From Ailanthus altissimus (Eukaryota > Streptophyta > Magnoliopsida > Sapindales > Simaroubaceae), in assembly GCA_946807835.1 (NCBI GenBank), contig OX327684.1, positions 11,866,501 to 11,930,500 of the forward strand: a stretch of DNA of 64,000 nucleotides, given 5' to 3'. Positions 1-10,693 of this stretch are shown here, piece by piece. Under the pieces are notes generated by a model. That model had not been told where the DNA came from, did not search any database, and saw only the letters and a program-made list of their open reading frames with translations. Each line of letters starts with the position of its first letter. Positions within the stretch are counted from its first letter, which is position 1. The translations under genes were made by a program, and so were the position numbers.

Positions 1-1156
1 ATAATTATGAATTTCAATGTTCAATTTTGAGAAATAGTTCTAAAGTTATTAAATTAGTTTTCAAAAGTTATTGGTACCCTCAGATTTAGTATGGTGATAG
101 TTTAAGACCTGACTGATATATCCCATAATGTATGGACAAGTATTTGAGGGTGTGTCACTAACTCCAAGAAGTCGAGTTGTTGAGTCAAGTGAGTCGTTCT
201 ATATGTACATAGTCAGTGAGATGTCTTTAGATGTCACAATGGGTATTGCTAGTTTAGATGCCCTGTGACATACTCACATTTTGTGGTACTAGTTTAGTCG
301 TTACGTCAGTATAGAGCTTTAGGGTTACTATTTAGCGCAGTTTAGAAAGAAAATAGCCGAGCAAGAGTTTTAGTAATTTTTACTTACCGAACACATATCA
401 ATGTATTTATATATATATACTTGTTAGTTATTATGTTTTACAAATTCTGGCAATTCTTTACAGAAATTATAAAAAAAATCGCTCGGTCGAATTTTATCAG
501 CATATGATATTTAAAAACCGTTTTATAGTTTTATAATAGCTTAAGAGGCAATATTCAAAATTTAATGTTCTTACAAAATTATTTTTACTGAAAATTTTAA
601 AAGCATTCATTGAGTTAAAAACTCACTCGTTTTGTATTTTATGTTTTGTAAAACCCTTTCCATGTGTAAGCCTCAGTATGCAGGTTGCTAGGTCTCCTAC
701 AGCAGATTAGTAGGCCAAGTCAGACGATCATTTTGTAAATGTAAATGTGTTGAGTAGCACTTTTTGATTTTCTGCATAGTAGTTATAGACTTTGTGTAAC
801 TTGTAAATATATTTTGAACAAACAAGAAATGGTTTTTGTAATATAGTGATAGTTTTCACTTTTCATTAGTATGTTAATTTTGTTGTGAATTAATTTTTGT
901 GATTGGAATAAAATTATTGTGTTGAGTTTGAATTTGATTCTGGAAGAACTGGAGGTCCTATTTGAAAGTTGAGAAAACTATTTAAAATAGAAGTGTGGTT
1001 TTCATTCTAAGATTTAGTTAGTGATAGCAAGAATTAAAAAGTGTTGCCTTATAGAATTTCCTAGTTTTGATATTTAGACTCTGAGAAACTTTCGTTGGGG
1101 TATCTGACGAGACCCGCCAGGATCTACAGTAGAGGGTGCTGGGGCAGGTCCTATCA
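1..1156 (+). repeat. Family E LTR, copy 1 (left end outside window)
   Basis: This copy is diverged but collinear with 1395-2700; both contain the block TTGGTACCCTCAG, a shared GTCACTAACTC block, and 'gagctttagggttac'. It ends in CCTATCA at 1156 and is followed three bases later by a primer-binding-like site, as expected for a 5' LTR. No coding sequence is seen. The left end lies outside the window, so full length is unknown. Confidence 0.7.
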
Positions 1157-1159
1157 GAG

Positions 1160-1171
1160 TGGTATTAGAGT
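1160..1171 (+). other. Primer-binding-site-like sequence of element E
   Basis: TGGTATTAGAGT lies 3 bp after the LTR end and differs at two positions from TGGTATCAGAGC, the usual plant initiator tRNA-Met complement. Confidence 0.6.
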
Positions 1172-1286
1172 CTTGTTTTTGAAGTTTTCAATTAAAAAGG
1201 TTTATTTTCAAAATAAGATTTTTTGAAAGTGCATGCATTTTCTAATTTTATTTAATTGAATTTTATTATTAAAATTCACAGAAAAT

Positions 1287-1388
1287 ATGCATCGTCGAAA
1301 ACACCTATGTACTAGAAGAGCATTTGCAGAGGCTTTTGCATCTGAAGAGGAGCATGTAAATGAGTTACAATGCATAAACATGATTTAA
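1287..1388 (+). pseudogene. Element E, start of gag only
   Basis: A 33-codon frame begins MHRRKHLCTRR and contains an acidic SEEEHVNE stretch, then stops. It sits about 130 bp after the E LTR, where gag should start. The basic N-terminus followed by an acidic helix-like stretch suits a gag leader, but no diagnostic domain is left. Everything from here to the second LTR appears deleted, so this is a relic and not a gene. It could also be chance. Confidence 0.4.
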
Positions 1389-1394
1389 GATTTT

Positions 1395-2700
1395 GATATA
1401 TATCCATAGATATGTTTTTACATGTTCGGTTTAAGAAACAGCTTTAAAACTATTGCATTAGCTTCTAAAGGCCATTGGTACCCTCAGATTACAGTGGTGG
1501 TGATGGTTTAAGACTCAACCGGTATATCCCGTACACATGGACAGGTTTTGGCCGGGGGGGGGGGGGGGGGGGGGGTATGTCACTAACTCTGGGAAGTTGT
1601 GTTGTCCAGTCATATGAGTCACTCTATGTGTATGGGATATTGTCTTGCTATATGTATGCGATGTAAGATTCCGCTGCATAACCAGTGAGATGTCATGAGA
1701 TATCATAGTGGGTGTTGCTAGCTAAGACGCCTCGTGATCTACTCACGTGTGCAGTGCTAGTTGAGTCCCTGCTTGAGTATAGAGCTTTAGGGTTACCATT
1801 GGTACAATTTTGAAATAAAATGGCTGAGCGAGGGATTTAATAGTTTTCAATCTACCGATCACATATCATGCATTGTACATGCTAGTTATTATGTTTACAG
1901 ATCTTGGATATAGTTTTTTGAAGATGTAAATAAAACTTGCTCGGCAAGATTTCATCAACTTATGATGTTAAAAACTATTTTACTGCTTTATACAGGTTTT
2001 AGAAACATAATTTATGCATGTCCTTAGAATTTATTATCTATGCAAAAATTTATTTTATTTAAAATCTTAAATGCACTCACTGAGCTCCTTTAGCTTACTC
2101 GTTTTGTGTTTTATGTTTTCTAAACCCCCTTTCCAGTGCAGGTCTCGGTACGCAAGCTGTTGATTCTCCTACTGTCGATTAGTGGTCCAAATTTGAAGAT
2201 TATTTTTTTAAATGTAAATGTGCTAAGTAGCACTCTTTTTGCTTTCTGCATAGTAGTATAGGCTTGTGTATTGTACATATATTTTGAACAAATAAGAAGC
2301 GAATTCAATATTGCGATGATCGTTTCACTTTTTGTTAATATGCCAATTTTGTGTTCAATAATGAAATTATTGAGTTGAGTTTAATTTGGTTTTGAAAAGG
2401 ATCAGAGGTCCTATTTGGTAGTATTGAGAAGTGGTTGGAAATAGAAGTGAAATTTCTTTAAAGGTTTTGTATTGGATTATCAGCAAAAACAAGGGAAACT
2501 TTGCCCCTTTTTTTTTTTACAATTTTAAGAAGTCATTTACATGTATATTCCAATATTTTCTCCGTAATAGTGAGAACTAAAAAGGGGTTCACCTTGCGAA
2601 ATTTCTCAACTTACACAGTTATATTCTAAGAAACTTCTGTTAGGGTGCCCGGCAAGGCTGCTGGGATCTACAATAGAGGGTCTCGGGACGGGTCCTGTCA
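1395..2700 (+). repeat. Family E LTR, copy 2 (left edge approximate)
   Basis: This is the second, diverged copy of the 1-1156 sequence in the same orientation. Both end with a 'gatctacaRtagagggt...ggtccta/gtca' block. The right edge at 2700 (GTCA) is sharp because family B sequence starts at once. The left edge is uncertain; homology is clear from about 1435. With copy 1 it frames only about 240 bp of interior. Confidence 0.65.
1554..1575. repeat. Poly-G tract (22 G)
   Basis: An uninterrupted run of 22 G inside E LTR copy 2. The corresponding part of copy 1 (about 145-155) reads TTGAGGGTGTG, so this is an expansion particular to this copy. Its length is likely unreliable in any assembly. Confidence 0.9.
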
Positions 2701-3802
2701 CTGAGCAAAAGTATGAGAGTGGGAAAAAGAGATTGGAGAGTGAGAGTACTAGTGAGGTTGAGAGCTTGAAAGAAAACCCAATTGAGAGTACACATGAAAA
2801 AGATAAAAAAAAAAGTGCAAAGAAAAAGAAGAGCTTGAGTGAAAAGAACAAGAATGAGAAAAAATTGAGTGGTTATGCAAAAGAGAGACATGAGGGCAAC
2901 CTACGCAGCTAAGCAATCTATGTTTGTATTTGTGTACAAAGACACTTATTTTGTTAACTCTGATCTTGATTCTTCTTTGCCTAGTGTTGTGCAGAATTTG
3001 TTATAGGATTTTGAGGACGTGTTCCCTAAGGGTATACCACCTGGACTGCCACCAATTAGAGGGATTGAGCACCAAATTGATTTTGTTCTTAGTGCGCAAA
3101 TTCCTAATAAACTTGCCTATAGAACTAATCCTGAGGAGACAAATGAGTTAGAAAGGTAGATTGGTGAATTAATTAAGAAAGGATATGTGCGGGAGAGTAT
3201 GAGTCCATGTGTTGTTTCTGTGTTGCTGGTACCTAAGAAGGATGGATCTTGGCATATGTGTGTTGATTGTCGCGCTATCAACAAAATCACTGTAAAGTAT
3301 AGACATCTGATTCTTAGGTTAGATGATATATTAGATGAGTTGCATGGGTCTTCTGTGTTTACTAGGATTGATTTAAAAAGTGGATATCATCAAATTAGGA
3401 TCCGTGAAGGTGATGAATGTAAAATTGCATTTAAAACAAAACATAGTTTATATGAATGGTTAGTAATGCCTTTTGGTTTAACTAATGCACCTAGTATATT
3501 CATGCGTTCAATGAATCATGTTTTGCGTGCATTCATTGTTAAATTTATTGTTGTTTACTTTGATGACATCTTAGTGTATAACAAGAGCGTGGAAGAGCAT
3601 GTTGAACACTTGCAATTATTACTTAATGTCTTAAGGTAAGACTTTAAAGTTATATGCTAATCTAAAAAAGTGCTACTTTTGTACAAATAAAGTTGTATTT
3701 TTGGGTTTTGTTGTTTCAGCCAAGGGAATCGAAGTAGACGAGGAAAAGGTCAAGGCGATCAAAGAATGGCTGACACCTAAGTGAATTGGGGATGTGCGTA
3801 GT
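2701..3802 (+). pseudogene. B0 pol fragment: protease-RT linker and reverse transcriptase
   Basis: A lysine-rich linker (2701-2910) is followed by the conserved RT entry ([14 protein letters not shown], about 3045-3085) and an RT palm frame at 3187-3639 with [10 protein letters not shown] and the catalytic [10 protein letters not shown] nonsense codon TAG at 3157-3159 replaces the expected Gln in the E-R-Q-I-G-E-L stretch, and the frame shifts after 3639. The fragment continues to [14 protein letters not shown] and stops in RSFHG, where solo LTR A4 was inserted. Gag and protease are missing. It cannot make functional protein. Confidence 0.85.
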
Positions 3803-4592
3803 TGATGTGCATCATGAAAGTTCTAAATCAACTCAAGAAGGTGAGCTGAGCGTAAAGGAGATTTTAGATGGTCCAATAACAAGGGCTAAGGCTAAACAGC
3901 TTCAAAGGGCTATAAGTAGTCAAATTAGAGCTATTGAAGCTTCTATGGGATTAGAAGCTTGCGATTTGAATGGAAATGAGCTAAATATGTTTATTTGTCT
4001 TCCATTAGAGATTGGGACGTGATTTAGAGACGTTTGGTGACGTTGGGCTTAACGAAGCAGCTGAGGGCTTTCTTTCCATACTATTGGGCTTAATTTACCT
4101 CTTATATTGCTATTTTTATATATTTGGGCCATTTTGAACTTGTTTAGCTTTATTTTAAATTGTTAAGTCATATTGGGCTTATTTTGGGCTTTTTAAGTTA
4201 ATTAGGTAACATTAGGGTTTCTCCTCATTTTGTAAGCCTATATAAGGCATGTTAAAGTCTTATAGAGGCAGTTGCCTCATTTTGGAATTAGAAGCACGAA
4301 ATAGAAGAGCTATTTCTCTCACAAAGTTGTCTTCTCAAGTTTTCTAGCTCTTGAAGACAGTTGGTGACTTATCACTCTTTGATCACCAAGAGTGTGGCGT
4401 CAAACCCTAAATTGATCCTTGTGGTGTTCATTTGACTTATCAAGGTATCTATTTAGTTCTATCCTCCATCAACTTTACCATTTAATTTTGTTATAATTCA
4501 GCCTAAACACTTAAAGAAAAATAACCAACAAAAGAACCAGATTTTATTCGAATTTTGGAATAATCTATATTTCTGGAAATCAAGGCACATCA
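3803..4592 (+). repeat. A4: solo LTR of subfamily A' with TSD GTAGT
   Basis: A 790-bp LTR runs from TGATGTGC to GCACATCA, a perfect 8-bp terminal inverted repeat. Direct 5-bp repeats GTAGT flank it at 3798-3802 and 4593-4597, and no internal sequence is present. Its first 220 bp keep the LTR-coded polyprotein tail open, including GPITRAKAK, to a stop at 4020-4022. About 85 bp near its 3' end (about 4494-4580) are absent from the A1-A3 LTRs. A TATATAAGG box and the GAGGCA/TGCCTC stem (4265-4278) are retained. Confidence 0.93.
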
Positions 4593-4631
4593 GTAGTTTC
4601 CATGGTTTGGCAAGCTTTTGTAGAAGGTTTG

Positions 4632-5276
4632 TGATCTGAACCTCACAAAGAAAAGTGTGACCTGACGCTCAATGAGGTTCCTTTGCCAAGGATCATTCTA
4701 ATTCAGATTTTTAGAAAAACAAAATTAAGAAACTTGACCCGTTATCTATAAGAGATAAGAACTAAAAGTTTAAGAAGATTGTAGACGCCACACTCAAGAG
4801 AGAAAAGAAGTTGTGAGTGATAAGTTTGAAAGAAAGCCACAAGATAAAATCTTGATAAGTTCTAATAAAATTTCTTTGAAGAACTTAAGAGAAAACTCTC
4901 AACATCAATATTATCAATTCTATTTTCGTTCTCTCTCATCTCTCATATATTTGTAGAGACATCTTGGGATGTTTAACATTTATTACAACATAATGACAAC
5001 TTAAAACTACTAGCTACCAACTACTACCAATAATTTAAGCACTTGGGATTCCAGCACTTATTACAATAATTAATGAAAACTTACAACTACTAACTACCAA
5101 CTGCTACTAATAAACTAGGCACTTGGAATGCTAGCACTTATTACAACAATTAATAGTAACTTATAATATTAACAACTACCAAAATTGAGACTTAATATCA
5201 CATTAGCTGTTGTTCCCCATCACACATAGATGTTAAATGAAACTTGTCATTTTTTTTGGCAACCTAGTTCGCATCA
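4632..5276 (-). repeat. D1: solo LTR of family D with TSD GTTTG
   Basis: This reverse-strand D LTR runs from TGATCTGAACC to GTTCGCATCA on the plus strand. GTTTG flanks it at 4627-4631 and 5277-5281. It contains the ACTACTAACTACC-rich tandem units typical of D U3 sequences and no coding region. It interrupts the B0 pol frame at RRFVKDF. Confidence 0.9.
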
Positions 5277-5429
5277 GTTTGTCAAAGATTTCAGCACTTT
5301 AGCCACACCATTGACGGAGGTAATAAAGAAGAGTGTCGAATTCAAGTGGCAAAAGGCGCAAGAAGAGGCATTTAACTTACTTAACAATAAACTTTGTAAT
5401 GCACAATTATTAGCTTTACCTGAATTTAC
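5277..5429 (+). pseudogene. B0 pol fragment: RT thumb/RNase H start
   Basis: The frame FVKDFSTLATPLTEVIKK continues exactly after the D1 target duplication and runs to LLALPEFT, the stretch just before the RNase H catalytic Asp. It ends abruptly where a reversed, truncated C LTR begins. No catalytic residues are preserved in this piece. Confidence 0.85.
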
Positions 5430-5698
5430 TAGCTGTCTGACATTCCTTTAGTTATTAGGATTCAACTTACTCTAGAAAACTTATATTCATGTGCTGTAAA
5501 AAGGATTTAGAACTAGACACATAATTTTCTTGTAGTATGAAGATTGCCTAGTAATTCCTTCCGAAATAGTACTAGATAAATTCCAAATTTATCCTTAAAA
5601 TTCATTACCTTTCCTTGAGTCTTTAGTTTACGAATGTAACTAACTTGAATTCATTTGGTTCTATTTTTAACTCTATGTGATTAGACACTCATGTGTCA
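5430..5698 (-). repeat. C1 3' LTR, partial
   Basis: This is the reverse complement of the start (U3) of the family C LTR, ending on the plus strand in ATGTGTCA at 5698. Its right edge abuts the C1 polypurine tract and integrase end. The left side, which should reach TGATGCAGGCTC, is missing, and the copy starts at CTAGCTGTCTGAC. Confidence 0.85.
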
Positions 5699-5928
5699 AA
5701 CTCCCCTGGTTGGAAAAGACTCGACCTTGAGTCTATTTCATTTTCATCCTTATAAGGAGATAGATCAGCAACATTGAATAAATCAGAAACACCATAAGAT
5801 TCTAAAAGCTCAAATTTGTATGCATTTTTCCCAATTTGTTTTATCACCTTAAATGGTCCATCAGCTCTCGGTTTGAGTTTGGCAAACTTACCACGAGAGA
5901 ACCTTTCTTTTCTGAGATGAACCAAAAC
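5699..5928 (-). pseudogene. C1 pol fragment: integrase C-terminal region
   Basis: The minus-strand frame reads VHLRKERFSRGKFAKLKPR and then RADGPFKVIKQIGKNAYKFE, ending SLFQPGEFDT. This is the basic GPF-type C-terminal part of a Ty3/gypsy integrase, followed by the polypurine tract. Its upstream half is at 18755-19408. The two halves were separated by insertion of B1 inside the VW-VHL codons, with a CAAAC-type duplication (CAAAAC here, CAAAC on the far side). Confidence 0.88.
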
Positions 5929-6739
5929 TTATGCAAACGACACTGCACAGCCTATATGCATATAAGAGAAAGAACTCGCATGTGAGCTTGGAAGGGCTCA
6001 AGTCCATCAATCACATAATACATTAAGCTTGCCAAATGGGCCAATCACAAGACTTAGAGCCAAACGATTTAAAGAAGCATTAATTGGGCTGATTCAACAA
6101 GTTTGTGGGAGGGCAAACACATGGAGGCCTAGCATAAGCCCAAATACATTTTAAATAAGTCCAAATTAAATTCAAGGAAACCTAATCATTTTGATTAAGG
6201 AAGAATTTCAGGAGATTTGATTATTCAAGGAAACCTAATCACTTTGATTAAGGTAGATTTTCTGGAGATTTGAATATTCAAGAAAACTTAATCCCTTTGA
6301 TTTAGGCATGTTTTCTAGAAATTTGATTAAGTTTGAATTTTGTTATTTCAATTGTTGTATTAGTTGTAAGTTTGAAATTTGTATTTGAAAGTTGTAACTT
6401 GACATCTCTTATGGTCTCTATAAATACCATGGGGATTGAGAGTGGGAGGACAGATTTCAGAAAATACAATTTGAGAGTTTTTGTATATTCTTTCATTCTT
6501 GAAAGGACTTGAACTTATCAAGCTTGTTCTTGTGGCGTTCAAACAACCGGACTTATCACCTAGATTCTTGAAGTGTCTTTGGGGTTTCTTGGTGTGGCGT
6601 CCTATATCCATCCATAGTCTTGGTTCTTGGTTTGCTAACTCAAGGGTCAAGACTCATCAAACTTGCGTCTTCAAGATCTCGGGTTCAATTCCATATTGTG
6701 GTGCTGGGTTTTGTCACATTGTTGGCAAGGTTTATATCA
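5929..6739 (+). repeat. B1 5' LTR
   Basis: 811 bp beginning TTATGCAAACGAC, where the 3' copy has TGATGCAAACGAC (terminal G changed to T), and ending GGTTTATATCA. Its first 230 bp encode the same GPITRLRAK-type tail as the 3' LTR. Short repeats of the type 'aaacctaatc-ctttgatt' lie at about 6170-6310, upstream of the TATA box. Confidence 0.9.
6419..6426 (+). promoter_or_regulatory. Probable TATA box of the B1 5' LTR
   Basis: TATAAATA in the context CTCTATAAATACC. The same box occurs in the B1 3' LTR and in family C and D LTRs, so it is the likely U3 core promoter. Confidence 0.6.
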
Positions 6740-6741
6740 TT

Positions 6742-6753
6742 TGGTATAAGAGC
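6742..6753 (+). other. B1 primer-binding site
   Basis: TGGTATAAGAGC starts 2 bp after the LTR and has one mismatch to the initiator tRNA-Met complement TGGTATCAGAGC. Confidence 0.8.
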
Positions 6754-6860
6754 TTTGGATTCAAGGCAAGTTTGAATTATCCTTTTATTTATTTCATTGT
6801 TCCATTTATCTTTACATAAATTTGTATTTTATTTTATTTCTGGTTTATGATTTTTTCTTT

Positions 6861-6908
6861 AAAAAAAGAAAAAAAAGAAAGAAAAAAAAAAAGAAAGAAA
6901 AGAAAAGG
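6861..6908 (+). repeat. Homopurine A/G tract in the B1 leader
   Basis: 48 consecutive purines lie between the primer site and gag. B2 has a mainly pyrimidine tract on the plus strand (about 38506-38590) at the equivalent place, so the tract belongs to the family and is not a one-off slippage. Confidence 0.8.
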
Positions 6909-7258
6909 CAAGAAATTTGTTGCAAATTCTAAATTTTGAATTTCATCAGTTTGTCAATAACTTTGAACCAAATTTCCCACGTATGTTACTAGCATCATTT
7001 TCATAAGGATATATTCATGAATCGTGTGACTTGTCTCGGTTGCTTCTCATATTGAATTGCCACTTGAATCTTGATTATTTTTTAGTCTGATTAAGGGTGA
7101 AAAGAAGACACTTGAGTGGAAAAAGGCAAAGAATGGTGAGAACATAAGAGGGTAAAAGCCGTTTGAGTGCTAAACACGAGAGTAAGTAAATTTTCTTGAG
7201 TGAAACACGTGAGGGAGTGCTTGTGAGGTCTTAACTGTATTTTTTGCAGTTTCTAAAC

Positions 7259-10200
7259 ATGTTACAAAACAAAAAAACTCAAATGAAGAGGTTCAACAAC
7301 CAACCAATCCTAACCTACAGCAGCAAGCGTTATTGGGCGAAATGAGGCGGATGATGAGAACTGAATTAGAGCAAATTCATGAGAGAATGGACCGGCTAGA
7401 AAATTTAGGGCAGCATCAAAACTCGTCCGTTGGGCAACCACCTAGGCGAGTGCAACCAGGAGTACAATGGGGAGATGAAGAGGAGTTGGATGAGCTGAAT
7501 GAACCACCAATGAACCAAGGTAGATTTAGGCGTGGATATGGAGATATAGGTGCTAGTAGGGGAATACCTAGGCGGGATGATGTCTTGGGAAGCATTAAGG
7601 TGAAGATTCCACCTTTCCAAGGTAAAAATGATCCTGAGGCGTATCTAGAATGGGAGATGAAGATAGAGATGATCTTCGATTGTCACAACTATTACGAGGC
7701 CAAAAAGGTAAAATTGGCTGCAATAGAATTCACTAACTATGCTATTGTTTGGTGGAATCAATTGTTGAAGGAAATGAGGAGAAATCACGAATGACCTATT
7801 GAGACATGGAACGAGATCAAGGCCATCATGAGGAGACGCTTCATTCCTAGCTACTACCATCGGGAGTTATATAACAAGTTGCAACGTCTAACTCAAGGAT
7901 CCAAAGGCGTTGATGAATACTATAAAGAAATGGAGGTTGCTATGATCCAAGCAAATGTAGAGGAGGACAGAGAAGCCACTATGGCCAAGTTCTTGCATGG
8001 CTTAAACCGAGAGATAGCAGACATGGTGGAGATGCAGTATTATGTAGAGTTGACAGATATGGTGCACCAAGCTATCAAAGTTGAGTAACAATTGAAGCGA
8101 AGGAACATAGTTCGAAGGGGATCAAGCATGGCTGCCACAAACTGATGGCGACCAGCCCCAAAAAGAGATGAATTTTCATTAACTAAGCCTAAGTATAAGC
8201 CATCTAAGGATGCTAAACAAGCTGTGACGTTGAAACAAGATAAAATTGAATCCACAACTTCTAGAGATTGCGACATTAAATGCTTCAAATGCCAAGGTAG
8301 GGGACATATAGGTAGCCAATGTCCAAACAAAAGGGTAATGGTGATCAACACTCAAGGGGAGGTCGAGTCGGAAGATGAGCAAGATGATGAAATGGATGAT
8401 ATGCTACCTCTTGAAAATGACTATGAAGGATAATATGCAGTAGAAGGAGAATCATTGGTGGCAAGACGAGCCTTTAGCACACAAGTCAAGGAAGAAGAAA
8501 ACAATCAGCGAGAAAACTTGTTCCATACTAGATGTTTCGTGAACAACAAAGTTTGCAATGTTATAGTTGATGGTGGGAGTTGCACCAATGTTGCCAGCTC
8601 CGAATTAGTAGAAAAATTGGCATTACCTACCTTGAAACATCCACGACCATACCGACTTCAATGGCTGAATAATTGCGGAGAAGTCAAGGTAACCAAACAG
8701 GTGTTGGTGGCATTTTCCATTGGTAAATATGATGATGAGGTACTTTGTGACGTGGTACCTATGCATGCATGTCACATCCTATTGGGACGACCATGGCAGT
8801 TCGATAGACGAGTCACGCATGACGGTTACACCAACAGGTACTCTTTTATCATCAAGAAGCAGCCTATAACACTTGCACCATTTACACCAAAACAAATTCT
8901 TGAAGACCAACTGAAGATGCAAAAAGTGAGTGAAAAGAGAAAAGAAAATGAGAAAGAGGCCATAGCTGCAAGAAAAGAAAATTAGAGGAGAGAAAAAGAG
9001 AAAGGCAAAGGCATGAAACATGGTGAAAATGAAAATGAGACAGTTGCAGCCCTTTTGAGTGCAAGAGATGAAAAATATAACTATATTGCAAAAAAAGTGA
9101 GATCAAGAGAGCTTTAATTTCACAACAGCCCCTTATGTACAAGGAGGCCCTTTTGTGTACTAACGATCTTGATGGATCTTTGCCAAGCAATATTATTTCT
9201 CTTTTGCAGAAATTCGATGATGTCTTTCTTGAGGAGGTACCTTCAGGCTTACCTCTAATTTGAGGAATTGAACATCAAATTGATTTCATACCTGGTGCAA
9301 CAATTCCAAACTGACCCGCTTATAGAAGTAATCCCGAGGAGACAAAAGAACTTCAACAGCAAGTTAACGAGCTAATGGAGAAAGGATATGTTAGAAAGAG
9401 CATAAGTCCTTGTGTAGTTCCGGTCCTACTAGTACCTAAGAAGGATGGGACATGGAGGATGTGTGTTGATTGTCAAGCCATCAACAACATTATGGTAAAG
9501 TATCTCCATCCTATTCCTCGATTAGAAGATATGTTAGATGAACTACATGGATCTTGTGTGTTTTCTAAGATTGATCTCAAGAGTGGATACCATCAAATTA
9601 GGATGAAAGAAGGTGATGAATGGAAAACTGCATTTACAACAAAATATGGTTTGTATGAATGGTTAGTTATGCCTTTTGGATTAACTAATGCACCTAGCAC
9701 TTTCATGAGACTTATGAACTATGTTTTGCGTGCTTTTATTGGCAAATTTGTATTTGTGTACTTTGATGATATCCTGATATATAGTAAAAGCCTAGACGCT
9801 CATGTTGACCACTTAAAGCTTGTTTTAGAGGTTTTAAGGAAAGAAAGGATGTTTGCTAACCTAAAGGAATTGAGGTTGATGACGAAAAGGTGAAGGCAAT
9901 TCATGATTGGCCAATGCCTACTTCTGACACAAGTTAGAAGCTTCCATGGCTTAGCTAGTTTTTACCGATGTTTTGTTCAGGATTTCAGTAGCATAGCCGC
10001 ACCTTAACTGAAGTCATCAAGAAGAATGTTCCGTTTAAGTGGGGAGATGAGCAAGAAAAAGCATTCAAGCTAATCAAAGAGAAATTAACTAATGTACCTT
10101 TACTTGTTTTACCTAACTTCACTAAAACATTTAAAATTGAGTGTGATGCTTCAGGTATAGGTATCGGAGGAGTGTTGATGCAAGAGGGAAGACCGATTGC

Positions 10201-10693
10201 ATACTTTAGTGAGAAATTGAATGGTGCAGTCCTAAAATATTCCACTTATGACAAAGAATTGTATGCATTAGTTCAAACTTTGGAGACCTGGTAGCACTAT
10301 CTATGGCCGAAATAGTTTGTTATTCATACAGATCATGAATCTTTAAAGCATTTAAAAGGGCAGCATAAGCTGAATAGATGCCATACAAGTTGGGTGGAGT
10401 TCATTGAAACATTCCCCTATGTGATCAAATATAAACAAGGTAAGGAAAATGTAGTTACTGATGCACTATCACGTAGGTACGCTTTGCTTTCAACCATTGA
10501 TGCTAAATTGCTTAGATTTGATTACATTAAGGAATTATATGCAAACGATTCTGATTTTGGTGACTTGTTTAAAATTTGCACTAAAAGGGCAAGTGGAAAG
10601 TTTTATCTACATGATAATTTTCTTTTTCGAGAAAATAAATTGTGTGTTCCACATTCATCCTTACGTGAATTACTTGTTCGGGAAGCACATGGT
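7259..10693 (+). pseudogene. B1 gag-protease-RT-RNase H pseudogene
   Basis: The start ATG at 7259 is followed by an early frameshift. The main gag frame (from 7333) has a helical Glu/Arg-rich N-terminus and the gag core AYLEWEMKIEMIFDCHNYY. A TGA after RRNHE (ends 7794) and a TAA after AIKVE (ends 8088) break it. The CCHC knuckle CFKCQGRGHIGSQC is at about 8281-8325. Protease follows in the frame at 8455-8985 with [11 protein letters not shown] and [11 protein letters not shown] (9375-9893) keeps [12 protein letters not shown], but its entry has TGA stops at 9261 and 9312. RNase H is scrambled by frameshifts. The piece ends in LVREAHGG, where A3 was inserted. Confidence 0.9.

Larger units (their letters stand above)
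2701..5429 (+). mobile_element. B0: broken family B retrotransposon split by two solo LTRs
   Basis: The surviving internal pieces are 2701-3802, 4593-4631 and 5277-5429. Removing solo LTR A4 (3803-4592, TSD GTAGT) and solo LTR D1 (4632-5276, TSD GTTTG) brings the pol frame back together through the conserved RSFHGLASF and RRFVKDF stretches. The left side is cut at the E LTR end. The right side stops mid RNase H region and joins a reversed, truncated C1 LTR. Neither B LTR survives. Confidence 0.85.

Noticed and set aside
1475..1706. Overlapping 63-codon frames on both strands with Gly-rich or Pro-rich runs
   Set aside because: Produced by the 22-G tract inside an E LTR; no domain and not conserved in copy 1.
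2606..2891. Hydrophobic minus-strand frames resembling membrane peptides
   Set aside because: Antisense of the Lys/Glu-rich B0 linker (AAG/GAG codons read backwards give Phe/Leu/Ser). The same occurs opposite other B linkers.
2924..3151. 75-codon Leu-rich plus-strand frame
   Set aside because: Out-of-frame reading over the RT entry of B0; the true frame there reads [14 protein letters not shown].
6302..6819. Frames on both strands near the B1 5' LTR end
   Set aside because: Lie inside LTR sequence; identical shadows recur in the B1 3' LTR (18317-18762) and B2 LTR (38623-39252).
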